This document shows positions 17,047 through 26,253 of a stretch of DNA of 64,000 bases, one piece after another. Position 1 is the first letter of the stretch, and the number at the start of each line of letters is the position of its first letter. A model generated the notes under the pieces. The model did not search any database. It was not told where the DNA came from and saw only the letters and a list, made by a program, of their open reading frames with translations. The translations under genes were made by a program, and so were the position numbers. The stretch is from Mycobacterium neglectum. GTDB taxonomy: Bacteria > Actinomycetota > Actinomycetes > Mycobacteriales > Mycobacteriaceae. Location: contig NZ_NVQE01000001.1 of assembly GCF_002591975.1 (NCBI RefSeq), positions 310,001-374,000 on the forward strand, written 5' to 3'.

Positions 17047-20000
17047 CGCACTGTCACCTTCACTGCGGGCGAGTACAGCAGTTGCCCGGCGCCCGCGACG
17101 CGGATCAGCGCCCACCATTCACCGGGTTCCACCCACACCGGCGGCGCGACGTCGAAGCTGAGTTCAGCCGCACCGCGAGCCGGCAGTTCGACACCGGATG
17201 CGGCCGGCCCCATCCACTCCCACGTCCCCCACGGGCTGATCAGGTGGGCCTCGACGGCAAGCTCCGCATAGGCATCGGTGGCGACGCCGACTCTCAGAAC
17301 GGCGCGCTCCCCCGCCTTGACGTCGACGGCCTCCGGGTCGGCGACGAACCGCAGCAGACGGTCGTCGGGCGGCGCGGCCACCGACACGACGCACACATCC
17401 TCGACCACCTGGCGCCATGACGGCGGCATCGAAACGTGGTGACCGGTCAGTGCGAGTTCGGCCCGAATCGGATACAGGCCGGGCACCGCGGTCGACGGCG
17501 CGTTCACCTCCACCTCGGTCGCCAGGTGCTCACCCGGCGGCAGCATGAACGGAAGCTCAGCGGGATCGGTCATCCATCCGTCCGGGCACAGCAGCCGCAC
17601 TCTGCCGTGCAGCACCGTGTCGCTGCAATCGCTTGCTACCGTAAGCCGCAGCTGCGCTTGCGAATTCGGTTCGACGGCGATCTGCGGCGGGTGCAGGTGT
17701 GCGACGGCGGGTAAGCCGCCGAGCGGCGCGGGACCACGGTTGTGCAGCCAGTACCGCGCATACAGCGGCTGCGCGGCCTCTGCGTCGGGTGCCAACACCG
17801 TGTGATCGGCCTCCAGGATCTGCGGCAAGTTCAGCCGGGTCAGCACCGTGGCGATCTCGAATCCGTGCAGGGCGAGCCCCTCTGACGAAAGCTGCTGGAC
17901 TCGAGGCTTTTCCAGAAGGTCGACGCGTGCCGAGGCCGAGACGCGGCGCAGCCCCGAACGAACCTCGACATCGGTTGCCGCACCTAACGTTTCAACCAAA
18001 CGCACCGCGACGCCGTCGGCGGGATCGACGTGCCGACTGCTGCCGCCCGCCAGGGGATTGCCCGCCGCCTTCAGCGCGCCGAGTTGTACAGTCCCCGCGG
18101 GCTCGATCTCCAGCAGCGACCCCCACGGCGGTAAACCACCTTCGGCGCTGGTGTTCTCGGTGATCGCTTGCGGTGGCCGGGAGAACTCCGCGCTGCGGGC
18201 TCCGATGGCGGCCTGACGCCAGTCGCCGTCACCGGAGACCACCGCGTATTCGAAGGTGTGGGTCCAGTGCTGCAGTTGAAAGTTGGACCCGTCGGGAGCG
18301 GTGCGCCGTGGCGGGTCGATCCAGGTGCCCGAAGGCCAACCGGTACACGAGCGCATCAGCGACATGTGCAGCGTGCCGTCGGAATCGACGGCGAATCCGG
18401 GCACTCCGCGGTTGAGCACCGCGACCGTGCGCGCGTCGAACGGCTCCAGCCCGGCAGGCGCGTCCTGGTCGACGACGATCTCGAAGTCGGCGAGATCGGT
18501 GACAAGCGAGTCCACAGCGGAGGTGAGCTCCGATCCGGCGACGACGAGCACCGGCAGTGCGCGCGCTCGACGCAGATCCGCTCCCGGCACCCACTCGTCG
18601 GCCAGCGGCGCGGTGGCAGGCACCCACACTCTCGCGTGGCCGGTCGCGTGGAGCTGGCGTTTCAATTCTTCGGCGTACGCCGGATCAGCCTCGGCCAAAA
18701 CCGCTGCCGTAAAAGGATTCTGGTCCGGTCCACCCAGAGCGATCCGCGCGTCAGGGAGGTTGGAGTCGACGTCGACATCGCCGTAGCGCGGATGGTCGGC
18801 GCCGCTGCAGGTCGCCGTGACGCCCGCGCGTGCGAGCGCAACCATCAGCGAGCGGGCCAGCGGCGCCGACGCGGACTCCGACGGAGAAACCACCTCGGCC
18901 ACCGACACCGCGCGCACGCCGCCACCAACCCGGACCCGCACCGCGGACGACAGCCCGAACCAGCCATACGCCGGGTTGTCCAGCGTCCACGGATGCACGG
19001 CGGAGTCGACGGCCGACTCGTCACCCTTGGCGTGCAGCAGCCCGAAGCCGCGGCCGATCACCGCATCCCCGACCTCGCTGACCGGCAGCCCACCCGGCAC
19101 CGGACACGGCCAGCGCAGCCGCAGCAGGCGGTCCGCGCCGGTGAACTCGTCGATGGTGGTTCGGCATTCCACCCGGGCCACGTCATGCCACAGCGTCAGA
19201 GTCTGTGTGTAGCGCAAGAAATCCCCGATCCGGCCACCGATGACGAGCCGCTCGCCGAGGGGGCCGCGGTATGCCTGAACCTCGGCGCGGCTCGCCGATG
19301 AGCAGACGACCGGGCCCTTCGGCAGCAGATGCCACGGGCCCTCGCCGGCCTCCGGATGTGCGGGGTATTCGTCGTAGACCGCGAGCTCGTTGCCGACCTT
19401 CCCGTCGGCGATCAGTTCGCGATCCGAACTCGCCTCGACCAGTGAGCTCACCCCGCCGCCGCGTTCGGGGTCGACCCGTAGGCGGTAGTGGCTGTTGCCG
19501 ATCTCGTTCCCGCCCAGGGGCTTCCAGCCCTGCGGATCCCCTGACCGCTCCAGCCGGTAGGACTGCCAACCCAACGAGGGCACATCGCGTGCCAGCCAGC
19601 TGACTACGCGTCCATCGTGTTCGACGTGCGTTGGCAGCTCGGCGCCGTCGGAATCGAACACCTGAACGCCCGAGCCCACCGCCTCGTCGAACCGGGCCGT
19701 CACCACGTCACTGCGCTTGTGTGCCAACGCATTCCAGACGACGACGCCACCGTCGGCAACACTGACCGCTCGTGACAGCAGGGCCAGGGCGTTATCGCGG
19801 GCCGTCGTGCCGAGTTCCCACGCGTCGCGCCATCCCGTCAGCAGGTCAAGGTAGACCTGATCGGATTCCGAACCGGTGATCGCGTCATGGTGTGCGCCGT
19901 AGACGAGCTGCACCCAAGCCTTGGCCAAGGCCGCCTCCGGATACGTGGCGCCGGCGAGCAGACCCGCGAACACAGCGAACTTCTCGGCGTCGAGCACCGC

Positions 20001-21233
20001 GTCCTCGGCCGCTCGATTGGCCTGTTTGGTGTCGATGTAGGACACGTGGCAGCCGGTGTAGATCGGATTCATGTCGCGGGTCTGCGGCGAGGCCTCGACC
20101 CCACGTTCGGTGAGCTCGGCACGCACCGCCGCGAAGAACTCACTGGGCAACGCGCACAAGAACTTCGGCCATGTGTAGCGCGCATTCCAGTCTCGGTGGA
20201 TCTCGGTGACCCACTTGTTCGGCGGCGTGTAGTCGGTGCCGACCGGCAGCAGCACATTGCGCGTCAGCGCCACCTTCTTCAGTCCAGCGAACAGTTCGTA
20301 GGTCGAGGTCTCGGCCTCCTCGAGCGTCGCGGCCGAGTCCATCCACCACCCCGCTGCGTAGTGGGCGGGCATGTAGTGCGTGAGCAGCCCGCGCCCGGAC
20401 GGGGCGATCCACTCGAACTCACTGCTGAACTGCATCCGTTCGGGGTCGCCGTCGCCGGCCATCGGCCCCCACTGGTGATGCGGTCCGCGCGCCCACGAGC
20501 TGGACGTCAACCCGGCGTCGGCTGCCATGCCGGGGAACTGGGGATCGTGTCCGAAGGCGTCGAGCTGCCAGGCGGTGGCAGGGTCGGCGCCCAGGATGTC
20601 GCGCTGAAAACCTATGCCGTGCACGAAGTTCCGGATGGTCGTCTCCGGGCTCGTCAGGTTGGTGTTGGGCTCGTTGTAGGTGCCGCCCATGATCTCGACG
20701 CGGCCGTCGGCGATGAACCTGCGCAGGTCGGCGCGGTCCTCGGGGTGGGTATCCCAGAACGGCTTGAGGTAGTCGACCTCGGCCAGTACGAACTTGTATT
20801 CGGGTTCGCGACGCGCCACTTCGAGATGGGCCCGCACCAGGTCGAACCCGTTGGTCTGCCTGCAGCGACCGGGCGGGTCTTCGGTCCACACGCTGGTGTA
20901 GGCCGCCTGGGTGTTCCACCACACCGGGTCGTAGTGGAAGTGGCTGATCATGTGCATCGTCCAGCCGGGCTCGGCGACGGTGAACAGGAATCCGGTGATG
21001 CTGTCTCCGGCGATGACGCGCGCGTCGCGCTGCTCACCAACGACGGGATCGGTCACCACCACCGGGACCTCGACGCTGCCGTCGCCGGGTCCGGCAGGCG
21101 CGCGCCCGGTGAGACCGTCGCCCTCGATGCGCACGCTCCCGCCGCCACCGGTGTAGGCGACCCGCACCAACTGCTGCGGTGCCTGCGACGGTCCTGTGAA
21201 GAGCTCCGTCGACTCCGCCGAGATCACATGCAC
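17043..21233 (-). CDS. Glycoside hydrolase family 38 alpha-mannosidase (Rv0648 homologue)
   Basis: 1396 residues, longer than its H37Rv counterpart. The GH38 catalytic domain lies near the N-terminus: SHFHYDPVWWN (metal ligands His98, His100 and/or Asp102), IMGGTYNEPNTN, and WQLDAFGHDPQF with the nucleophile Asp. The middle part is the mannosidase beta-domain, and about 300 C-terminal residues form beta-rich modules resembling NEW3-type domains. No signal peptide is apparent, so it is probably cytosolic. It heads an operon with the Rv0649-like gene and the ROK kinase. Confidence 0.9.
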   Translation of the reverse strand: MHVISAESTELFTGPSQAPQQLVRVAYTGGGGSVRIEGDGLTGRAPAGPGDGSVEVPVVVTDPVVGEQRDARVIAGDSITGFLFTVAEPGWTMHMISHFHYDPVWWNTQAAYTSVWTEDPPGRCRQTNGFDLVRAHLEVARREPEYKFVLAEVDYLKPFWDTHPEDRADLRRFIADGRVEIMGGTYNEPNTNLTSPETTIRNFVHGIGFQRDILGADPATAWQLDAFGHDPQFPGMAADAGLTSSSWARGPHHQWGPMAGDGDPERMQFSSEFEWIAPSGRGLLTHYMPAHYAAGWWMDSAATLEEAETSTYELFAGLKKVALTRNVLLPVGTDYTPPNKWVTEIHRDWNARYTWPKFLCALPSEFFAAVRAELTERGVEASPQTRDMNPIYTGCHVSYIDTKQANRAAEDAVLDAEKFAVFAGLLAGATYPEAALAKAWVQLVYGAHHDAITGSESDQVYLDLLTGWRDAWELGTTARDNALALLSRAVSVADGGVVVWNALAHKRSDVVTARFDEAVGSGVQVFDSDGAELPTHVEHDGRVVSWLARDVPSLGWQSYRLERSGDPQGWKPLGGNEIGNSHYRLRVDPERGGGVSSLVEASSDRELIADGKVGNELAVYDEYPAHPEAGEGPWHLLPKGPVVCSSASRAEVQAYRGPLGERLVIGGRIGDFLRYTQTLTLWHDVARVECRTTIDEFTGADRLLRLRWPCPVPGGLPVSEVGDAVIGRGFGLLHAKGDESAVDSAVHPWTLDNPAYGWFGLSSAVRVRVGGGVRAVSVAEVVSPSESASAPLARSLMVALARAGVTATCSGADHPRYGDVDVDSNLPDARIALGGPDQNPFTAAVLAEADPAYAEELKRQLHATGHARVWVPATAPLADEWVPGADLRRARALPVLVVAGSELTSAVDSLVTDLADFEIVVDQDAPAGLEPFDARTVAVLNRGVPGFAVDSDGTLHMSLMRSCTGWPSGTWIDPPRRTAPDGSNFQLQHWTHTFEYAVVSGDGDWRQAAIGARSAEFSRPPQAITENTSAEGGLPPWGSLLEIEPAGTVQLGALKAAGNPLAGGSSRHVDPADGVAVRLVETLGAATDVEVRSGLRRVSASARVDLLEKPRVQQLSSEGLALHGFEIATVLTRLNLPQILEADHTVLAPDAEAAQPLYARYWLHNRGPAPLGGLPAVAHLHPPQIAVEPNSQAQLRLTVASDCSDTVLHGRVRLLCPDGWMTDPAELPFMLPPGEHLATEVEVNAPSTAVPGLYPIRAELALTGHHVSMPPSWRQVVEDVCVVSVAAPPDDRLLRFVADPEAVDVKAGERAVLRVGVATDAYAELAVEAHLISPWGTWEWMGPAASGVELPARGAAELSFDVAPPVWVEPGEWWALIRVAGAGQLLYSPAVKVTVR

Positions 21234-21250
21234 GCCAGAACCCTACGGCG

Positions 21251-22018
21251 TCAGGGCCGCGAAATGTCGACGACCAGCGCACGGTGATCCGAGATCGCCA
21301 ATCGGGGCGCGCTGCAGCTGTTCACCTGCAGCCCGTCGTCGTCGGTCAGGATGTGGTCGAGTTGGGTCTCTGCGACGTCGGCCGGGAAGGTCGGCGCTTC
21401 ACCGAGCGCTCGCAGTCCGCTCAGACGCCCGACTCGCGACGGCGCCATGTTCAGATCGCCCATCAGAACATGCGGGCCAGGGAAGCCGCGCAGATCGCGA
21501 ATGAGGAGCCGCATCTGCCGCCGATTCCACCCGGGCACGAACGACAAGTGGGTGTTGGCGACGGTCAAGGGGCCAACGGGGGTCTCCAGCCGCGCGATCA
21601 CGGCCGCTCGTGGTTCCTCGTTGACGACCTGCACGCGATTGGGGCCCCGCAGATACATCGGGAACTTCATCGGGATCCGCGGAAGCCGCACGACCTGCCA
21701 ATCGTCGACCGGGTATCGCGACAGCAAGGCGATGCCGTAGGCGGCGGTGCCCGGCTGTTCGCGGCCGGTCGCGGCCATCCACGTCGCGCCGGGCGTACCC
21801 GAGATCGCGGCGACGAACCGATGGCTTTCGGCATCCATGGCGGCCGCGGCGACCGCGGTCAGATCGGCCATCCCGGACCGGGGCTGATCGAGGTCGACCT
21901 CCTGCAGCGCGAGGATGTCGGGGTCGAGTTGCCGGATCGCGTCGACAAGCCGGTCTCGGTGAACCTGGCCGTCATGGACGCTGCGTCCATGCAGGATGTT
22001 GAAGGTAGCCATCCGCAT
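21251..22018 (-). CDS. Endonuclease/exonuclease/phosphatase family protein
   Basis: 255 residues with the EEP motifs in order: MATFNILHG, LALQEVDL, NTHLSF, VLMGDLNM and a terminal SDHRALVVDI. These form the Mg-dependent phosphodiesterase site shared by DNase I, sphingomyelinases and inositol phosphatases; specificity is not readable. The ATG at 22018 with GGAG 5 bp upstream is preferred over the GTG at 22045. It is divergent from the nucleotidyltransferase gene with 44 bp between starts. Confidence 0.85.
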   Translation of the reverse strand: MRMATFNILHGRSVHDGQVHRDRLVDAIRQLDPDILALQEVDLDQPRSGMADLTAVAAAAMDAESHRFVAAISGTPGATWMAATGREQPGTAAYGIALLSRYPVDDWQVVRLPRIPMKFPMYLRGPNRVQVVNEEPRAAVIARLETPVGPLTVANTHLSFVPGWNRRQMRLLIRDLRGFPGPHVLMGDLNMAPSRVGRLSGLRALGEAPTFPADVAETQLDHILTDDDGLQVNSCSAPRLAISDHRALVVDISRP

Positions 22019-22062
22019 GGGTACTCCATACCCGAAATAGCCCACTGCCGATCAGGAGCCCT

Positions 22063-22614
22063 GTGCCCGGACGAAATGAAGACCTGCGCGACGCACTGAA
22101 ACGTGCGGCGTCGGCCCTGCGTGCGCAGGGCCCGGAGTTCGCGCTGGCAGGCAGCTATGCGCTGTGGGTGTTCGGCGGTCCCGAACCGGTGCACGACGTG
22201 GATTTCGTCGTCGCGGAAGCCGATACCGAGAAGGCAGCCGCCACGCTGAAGGACGCGGGGTTCAACGTGGAGCGGACGCCGGAGAACTGGCTGTTCAAGG
22301 CATGTGTCGGCGACGACTTCGTCATCGACGTGCTGCACCGTCTCAACGGTGTGCCGGTCGAGGCGGAGACCATTCAGGCCGCTGAGGAGTTCGACGTGCT
22401 CGCGGTCAGGATGCGGGTGCTCCCGCCGACACACGTGTTGACCGAGAAGCTCAATGCGCTCAACGAGCACAACTGTGATTTCGCGGCGTTGGTGCCAGGC
22501 GTCCGCGCGGTCCGCGAACAACTCGACTGGGACCACCTGCGCACCGCGACGAAGGACAACGACTTCGCGGCGGCTTTCCTGTTCCTCGCCGACCGCCTCG
22601 ACCTCACGGCTTGA
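22063..22614 (+). CDS. Nucleotidyltransferase-fold protein
   Basis: 183 residues. FALAGSYALWVFGGPEPVHDVDFVV carries the GS-x-DxD pattern of pol-beta-like nucleotidyltransferases (Asp pair in HDVDF). Later segments (LNALNEHNCDF) fit the AbiEii/MNT-like group of substrate-binding NTases. No antitoxin-like partner is adjacent, so a toxin role is not supported. The GTG at 22063 follows CAGGAG. The 3' end overlaps the GMC gene tail-to-tail by 11 bp. Confidence 0.75.
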   Translation: MPGRNEDLRDALKRAASALRAQGPEFALAGSYALWVFGGPEPVHDVDFVVAEADTEKAAATLKDAGFNVERTPENWLFKACVGDDFVIDVLHRLNGVPVEAETIQAAEEFDVLAVRMRVLPPTHVLTEKLNALNEHNCDFAALVPGVRAVREQLDWDHLRTATKDNDFAAAFLFLADRLDLTA

Positions 22615-24115
22615 TCAGACTGGCGGCTTTCTCGCCGATCATGATCGTGGCGGCATTGGTGTTGACGGACACGATCGTTGGCATGACCGATGCGTCGGCG
22701 ACGCGTAAGCCGGCCAGTCCGTGCACCCGCAGATCCGGATCGACCACCGCGTCCGGACCGGTACCCATCGCGCAGCTGCCCACCGGGTGGTAATACGTGC
22801 TCGTGGCGCGGGCCACGTAGGCGCGTAACGCCGCGGTGTCGGTGGCATCCGGTCCGGGGAGCACCTCGCGAGCGCGCCACGGCGCAAAGGGCTTGGTGTT
22901 CGCGATCTCACGTGCCACCTGCACTCCGTGGATCATCCGCCGCACGTCGGACTCGGCGCCGAGGTAGTTGGGATCGATGATCGGAGGGGTGGCCGGATCC
23001 GGTCCCGCGAGTCGGATCGAACCCCTCGCTTCTGGGACGGTGGCTACCGCGATGGTGAAGCTGTTCGCCGGTGCGGTCAGGTGCGGCGGGTGGAACGGCA
23101 CGTGGATGAACATCAATTGCATGTCCGGTCCTGCGAGGGATGGGTCGCTGCGCCACAGCATCGATGTTTCGGCGTGGTTGTTCAAGCCGGGGGGAATCGG
23201 CTGTGCCGCTTCATAAACAACGCCGCACAGCGGGTGGTCGTGCAGATTACGACCCACTCCAGGCAGGTCGTGCACCACTGGCACCCCTGCGGCTTCCAAC
23301 TCACCGGCTGGTCCCACACCGGACAGCAGCAGCAACCGGGGTGAGTCCACCGCACCGGAACTGACCACCACCTCCACGTCGGCATGAGCGGCGTGCAATT
23401 GGCCGCGGCGCACGAATTCCACTCCGGTGCAGCGCCTTCCGGTGAAGAGTAGCTTCCGCACCCGAGACTCGGCAGAAACTGTCAAATTAGGCCGACGGCC
23501 ACGAAGTGGATGCAGATAGGCGGCTGCGACGCTCTGCCGGACGCCGTAGGAGATCGCCAGGTCGTGCCAACCAGCACCTTCGGCGACGGCTCCGTTGAAG
23601 TCCTCGGTCAGCTCGAATCCGGACGCAACCGCGCCGTCGAGGAAGACCTGGGACAGCGGGTTGGCCTCCACGGCGGGTGCGGGACGCATCGGCCCGGCGG
23701 TACCGCGGTACCGCGCGTCTCGACCGCTGACCGTTTCACTGCGTTTGAAGAAGGCAAGGACGGAGTCGTAATCCCAGCCGGTACAACCGGATTTGGCCCA
23801 GTTGTCGAAGTCACTCGAGTGACCGCGCAGGTGGACCATCGCGTTGATGCTGCTGCTGCCACCGAGGGTGTGACCGCGCGGCCAGTTGTGCGCAAGGTCG
23901 TCGGTACCGGATTGCGGAACGGTGGTGTATGCGTAATCGACGTCGGTGCCCCACAGGGCCGGCCACGCGGGCGGAACCCCGATCTCGGGGAAGTTGTCCG
24001 CTGGACCGGACTCCAGTAACAGCACCCGGACGGCCGGATCCTCCGAAAGCCGGGCGGCCAGCACGCAGCCGGCCGATCCAGCGCCGACGACCACGTAGTC
24101 GTAGTGTTCAGACAA
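22604..24115 (-). CDS. GMC-family FAD oxidoreductase (choline dehydrogenase-like)
   Basis: 503 residues. The FAD-binding motif DYVVVGAGSAGCVLAARL is at the N-terminus. The GMC signature WPRGHTLGGSSSINAMVHLR follows, then VVVSSGAVDSPRLLLLSGVG and a C-terminal HPVGSCAMG with NTNAATIMIGE. These are flavoenzymes that oxidise alcohols; the substrate is unknown. The TTG at 24115 is chosen because AGAGGAGG lies about 6 bp upstream and homology starts there. It is divergent from a MerR regulator, and a MerR-type promoter reads into it. Confidence 0.93.
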   Translation of the reverse strand: MSEHYDYVVVGAGSAGCVLAARLSEDPAVRVLLLESGPADNFPEIGVPPAWPALWGTDVDYAYTTVPQSGTDDLAHNWPRGHTLGGSSSINAMVHLRGHSSDFDNWAKSGCTGWDYDSVLAFFKRSETVSGRDARYRGTAGPMRPAPAVEANPLSQVFLDGAVASGFELTEDFNGAVAEGAGWHDLAISYGVRQSVAAAYLHPLRGRRPNLTVSAESRVRKLLFTGRRCTGVEFVRRGQLHAAHADVEVVVSSGAVDSPRLLLLSGVGPAGELEAAGVPVVHDLPGVGRNLHDHPLCGVVYEAAQPIPPGLNNHAETSMLWRSDPSLAGPDMQLMFIHVPFHPPHLTAPANSFTIAVATVPEARGSIRLAGPDPATPPIIDPNYLGAESDVRRMIHGVQVAREIANTKPFAPWRAREVLPGPDATDTAALRAYVARATSTYYHPVGSCAMGTGPDAVVDPDLRVHGLAGLRVADASVMPTIVSVNTNAATIMIGEKAASLIKP

Positions 24116-24176
24116 AGCCCCTCCTCTGGACGTGCATCTACAATCTGAATCAACGTCGTATCCCCGCAGACGGTTC

Positions 24177-24207
24177 ACTGTGCGGTCTCCCCCGAGGAGA
24201 GAGTCAA
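24177..24207 (-). promoter_or_regulatory. MerR-type promoter of the GMC oxidoreductase gene
   Basis: On the minus strand TTGACT (24207-24202) and CACAGT (24182-24177) are separated by exactly 19 bp. The long spacer carries the interrupted palindrome CTCTCC-TCGG-GGGAG. A 19-bp spacer with a dyad is the hallmark of promoters that MerR proteins activate by untwisting DNA. The site lies between the GMC gene and the divergent merR gene and is nearly identical to the one at 26260-26290. Confidence 0.75.
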
Positions 24208-24222
24208 CAAGGAGGACGGCTC

Positions 24223-25035
24223 TTGCGCTCCGGCCTGACCATCGGGGAGTTCGCCACATTGACGCGCCTGAGCGTGCGGACGTTGCGTCGTTACCATGCG
24301 GCCAAACTCCTCGAACCCGACACGGTCGACCCGTTCACGGGTTACCGCTACTACGCGCCCGAGCAGATCCCGACCGCACAGGTCATCCACCAGTTGCGGC
24401 AGCTCGACGTCCCGCTGGCCGAGGTGGAGTCCATCCTCGCCGCCGATGATCCGCAGCGGCGCGCCGAGGTGATCGCGGGTCATCTGCGTCGCCTCGAAGA
24501 TGAGCTGGATCGCACACGGTCGGCCGTTGTGTCGCTGCGCCGGCTGTTGCGACCCGATGCGGCCGAAATAGATGTCGAGCTGCGATCGGTGCCCGCGCGC
24601 AGAGTTGTCGCCATCAAAGGGCATGTGCAGCTGGACGAATCACTCGAATGGTATGACTCGGCGATGGCGGAGTTGGATGCCGCGTTTCCGCCCGCGGAAC
24701 GCACGGGACCGCCCGGCGGCCAGTACGCCAACGAGTTGTTCACCGAGGGCGCAGGGCCGTTCGCCGTCTTCTGGCCGGTCCGGGCTCCTCGTGCGTCGGG
24801 CCGGATCGAGGTCGTCGAGCTGCCTGCCGCCGAACTCGCGGTCACCGTTCATCCGGGACCCCACGACGACATCGACGTCACCTATGGCCGCCTGGGCGCC
24901 TGGGTCGTCGCTCATACGTTGGCCGTCGACGGACCCATCCACGAGGAGTACCTCGTCGCGCCGCGCGACACCGGCGACTCGGCGAGCTGGCGCACCGAGA
25001 TCGGCTGGCCGGTGTTCCGCCTCACTTCAGCATGA
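24223..25035 (+). CDS. MerR-family regulator with GyrI-like effector domain
   Basis: 270 residues. The N-terminal MerR winged helix (LTIGEFATLTRLSVRTLRRYH, then TGYRYYAPEQ) is followed by a short coiled coil (about 80-110). A C-terminal GyrI/BltR-type ligand-binding domain (about 120-270) contains RRVVAIKGHV and GPFAVFWPVR. This layout is that of multidrug or small-molecule sensors. The TTG at 24223 has GGAGG 7 bp upstream. The likely targets are the two 19-bp-spacer promoters nearby. Confidence 0.88.
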   Translation: MRSGLTIGEFATLTRLSVRTLRRYHAAKLLEPDTVDPFTGYRYYAPEQIPTAQVIHQLRQLDVPLAEVESILAADDPQRRAEVIAGHLRRLEDELDRTRSAVVSLRRLLRPDAAEIDVELRSVPARRVVAIKGHVQLDESLEWYDSAMAELDAAFPPAERTGPPGGQYANELFTEGAGPFAVFWPVRAPRASGRIEVVELPAAELAVTVHPGPHDDIDVTYGRLGAWVVAHTLAVDGPIHEEYLVAPRDTGDSASWRTEIGWPVFRLTSA

Positions 25036-25038
25036 CCT

Positions 25039-25887
25039 TCACCCGTCACCATCGGGGAAATCAGCGCCGCGCGAGAGTGTTTCGTTCGCGCGGATATCGA
25101 CCAAGTTCTCCTCGAGGGTGGCGGTCACAGCGTCGTATCCACCGCTGCCGAGGATCAGCCGTCGGGGAGGTGGATTCTGTGCCATCGCCGCGATCACCGC
25201 GCGTGCGCCACGTCGCGGATCGCCGGGCTGTTCACTGTCCTGGTCGATCATCGCGGCGCGAACCTGCTCCAACATGGCCTCGTACTCGGGGATGCTCTCC
25301 GTGACCGGTTCGTCGGCGAAGCCTGCATAGGCCCTCGTACGAAACGCTCCCGGCTCGACGGCCAGTACGCGAATCCCCTGCGCCGCAACCTCTTCTCGGA
25401 GCACCTCGGTGACGGCCTCGACGGCAAACTTGGTGGCGCTGTAGTAACCGAATCCGGTCACCCCACGAATCCCTGCCACCGAGGACATGTTGACGATCCA
25501 CCCGCTGCCGCGTGCGCGCATGCCCGGTAGGGCTGCACGGACCACCGAAAGCATGCTGAAGAAGTTCAGTTCGAACATCGCACGCACATCGGCCTCGTCC
25601 ATACCCTCAATTGATCCGTACCAGCCGCGGCCGGCGTTGTTGACCAGCACATCGATGCCCCCGAAGTGCTTTTCGGCCGCATCGATCGCGTCTCGCACCT
25701 GTACGGCATCGGTCACGTCGAGCGGTAGGACGAGGACGCGGTCGCTGTATTTTTCGCTCCACGAGCGCAATTCGTCGGGACGACGTGCGGTGAGGACGAC
25801 TCGGTCCCCGACCTCGAGGGCGGCGTCGGCGAAGGCCATACCGAATCCGCCCGGTGTGCCGCCGGTGATGAACCATGTCTTCGCCAT
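25039..25887 (-). CDS. Short-chain dehydrogenase/reductase
   Basis: 282 residues with a classical SDR fold. The cofactor loop is TGGTPGGFG (a variant of TGxxxGxG), then LDVTD, NNAGRGWYG, Ser in NMSSVAG, and the catalytic YSATK. It uses NAD(P)H on an unknown carbonyl or alcohol. It is 3 bp downstream of the SnoaL-like gene and belongs to the same transcript from the MerR-type promoter at 26260-26290. It converges with merR with 3 bp between stops. Confidence 0.92.
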   Translation of the reverse strand: MAKTWFITGGTPGGFGMAFADAALEVGDRVVLTARRPDELRSWSEKYSDRVLVLPLDVTDAVQVRDAIDAAEKHFGGIDVLVNNAGRGWYGSIEGMDEADVRAMFELNFFSMLSVVRAALPGMRARGSGWIVNMSSVAGIRGVTGFGYYSATKFAVEAVTEVLREEVAAQGIRVLAVEPGAFRTRAYAGFADEPVTESIPEYEAMLEQVRAAMIDQDSEQPGDPRRGARAVIAAMAQNPPPRRLILGSGGYDAVTATLEENLVDIRANETLSRGADFPDGDG

Positions 25888-25890
25888 GGC

Positions 25891-26253
25891 TCAGGGCTCG
25901 ATCACGAGTCGGCTGATCAATGCACCATCCATGGTGAACCGGAAGTACAAGTCGGCGACCCCGCCCGGGAAATCGCCTTCCAGGTGTTGCACCACATCGA
26001 CGTGCACCGCGTCCAACCTTGTTGCGCCGACGAACTCGGTGGTGAAGGTGAAACCCGAGGCCGCGTTCTGCAGCCAATCGCGGATGCCGTCGCGGCCGCG
26101 GTAGGTGTTGCCCTCGTCGGTCACGACCGCGTCATCGGCGAAGGCCGCGACCGCGGTGGCCACGTCCCTCTCCTGGTGCGCAGTCAGGTACGTCGTGATC
26201 GTCGCGGGCAGCTCATCCCACGAGGTCGTCATCTCTTGCTTGTCTATCGTCAT
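25891..26253 (-). CDS. SnoaL/NTF2-like protein
   Basis: 120 residues of the NTF2 fold: an N-terminal helix with YLTAHQERDVATAVAAFADDAVVTDEG, then GRDGIRDWL and a terminal LYFRFTMDGALISRLVIEP. Members are small cone-shaped hydratases, isomerases or ligand binders. It heads a two-gene unit with the SDR. Its ATG overlaps the stop of the upstream WYL gene, yet the promoter inside that gene places the likely transcript start at or next to the ATG, so the mRNA may be leaderless. Confidence 0.85.
   Translation of the reverse strand: MTIDKQEMTTSWDELPATITTYLTAHQERDVATAVAAFADDAVVTDEGNTYRGRDGIRDWLQNAASGFTFTTEFVGATRLDAVHVDVVQHLEGDFPGGVADLYFRFTMDGALISRLVIEP

Noticed and set aside
22063..22614. A toxin-antitoxin pair of the AbiE/MNT type
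   Set aside because: The nucleotidyltransferase fold is seen, but its neighbours are an EEP phosphatase and a GMC oxidoreductase, with no antitoxin-like partner.
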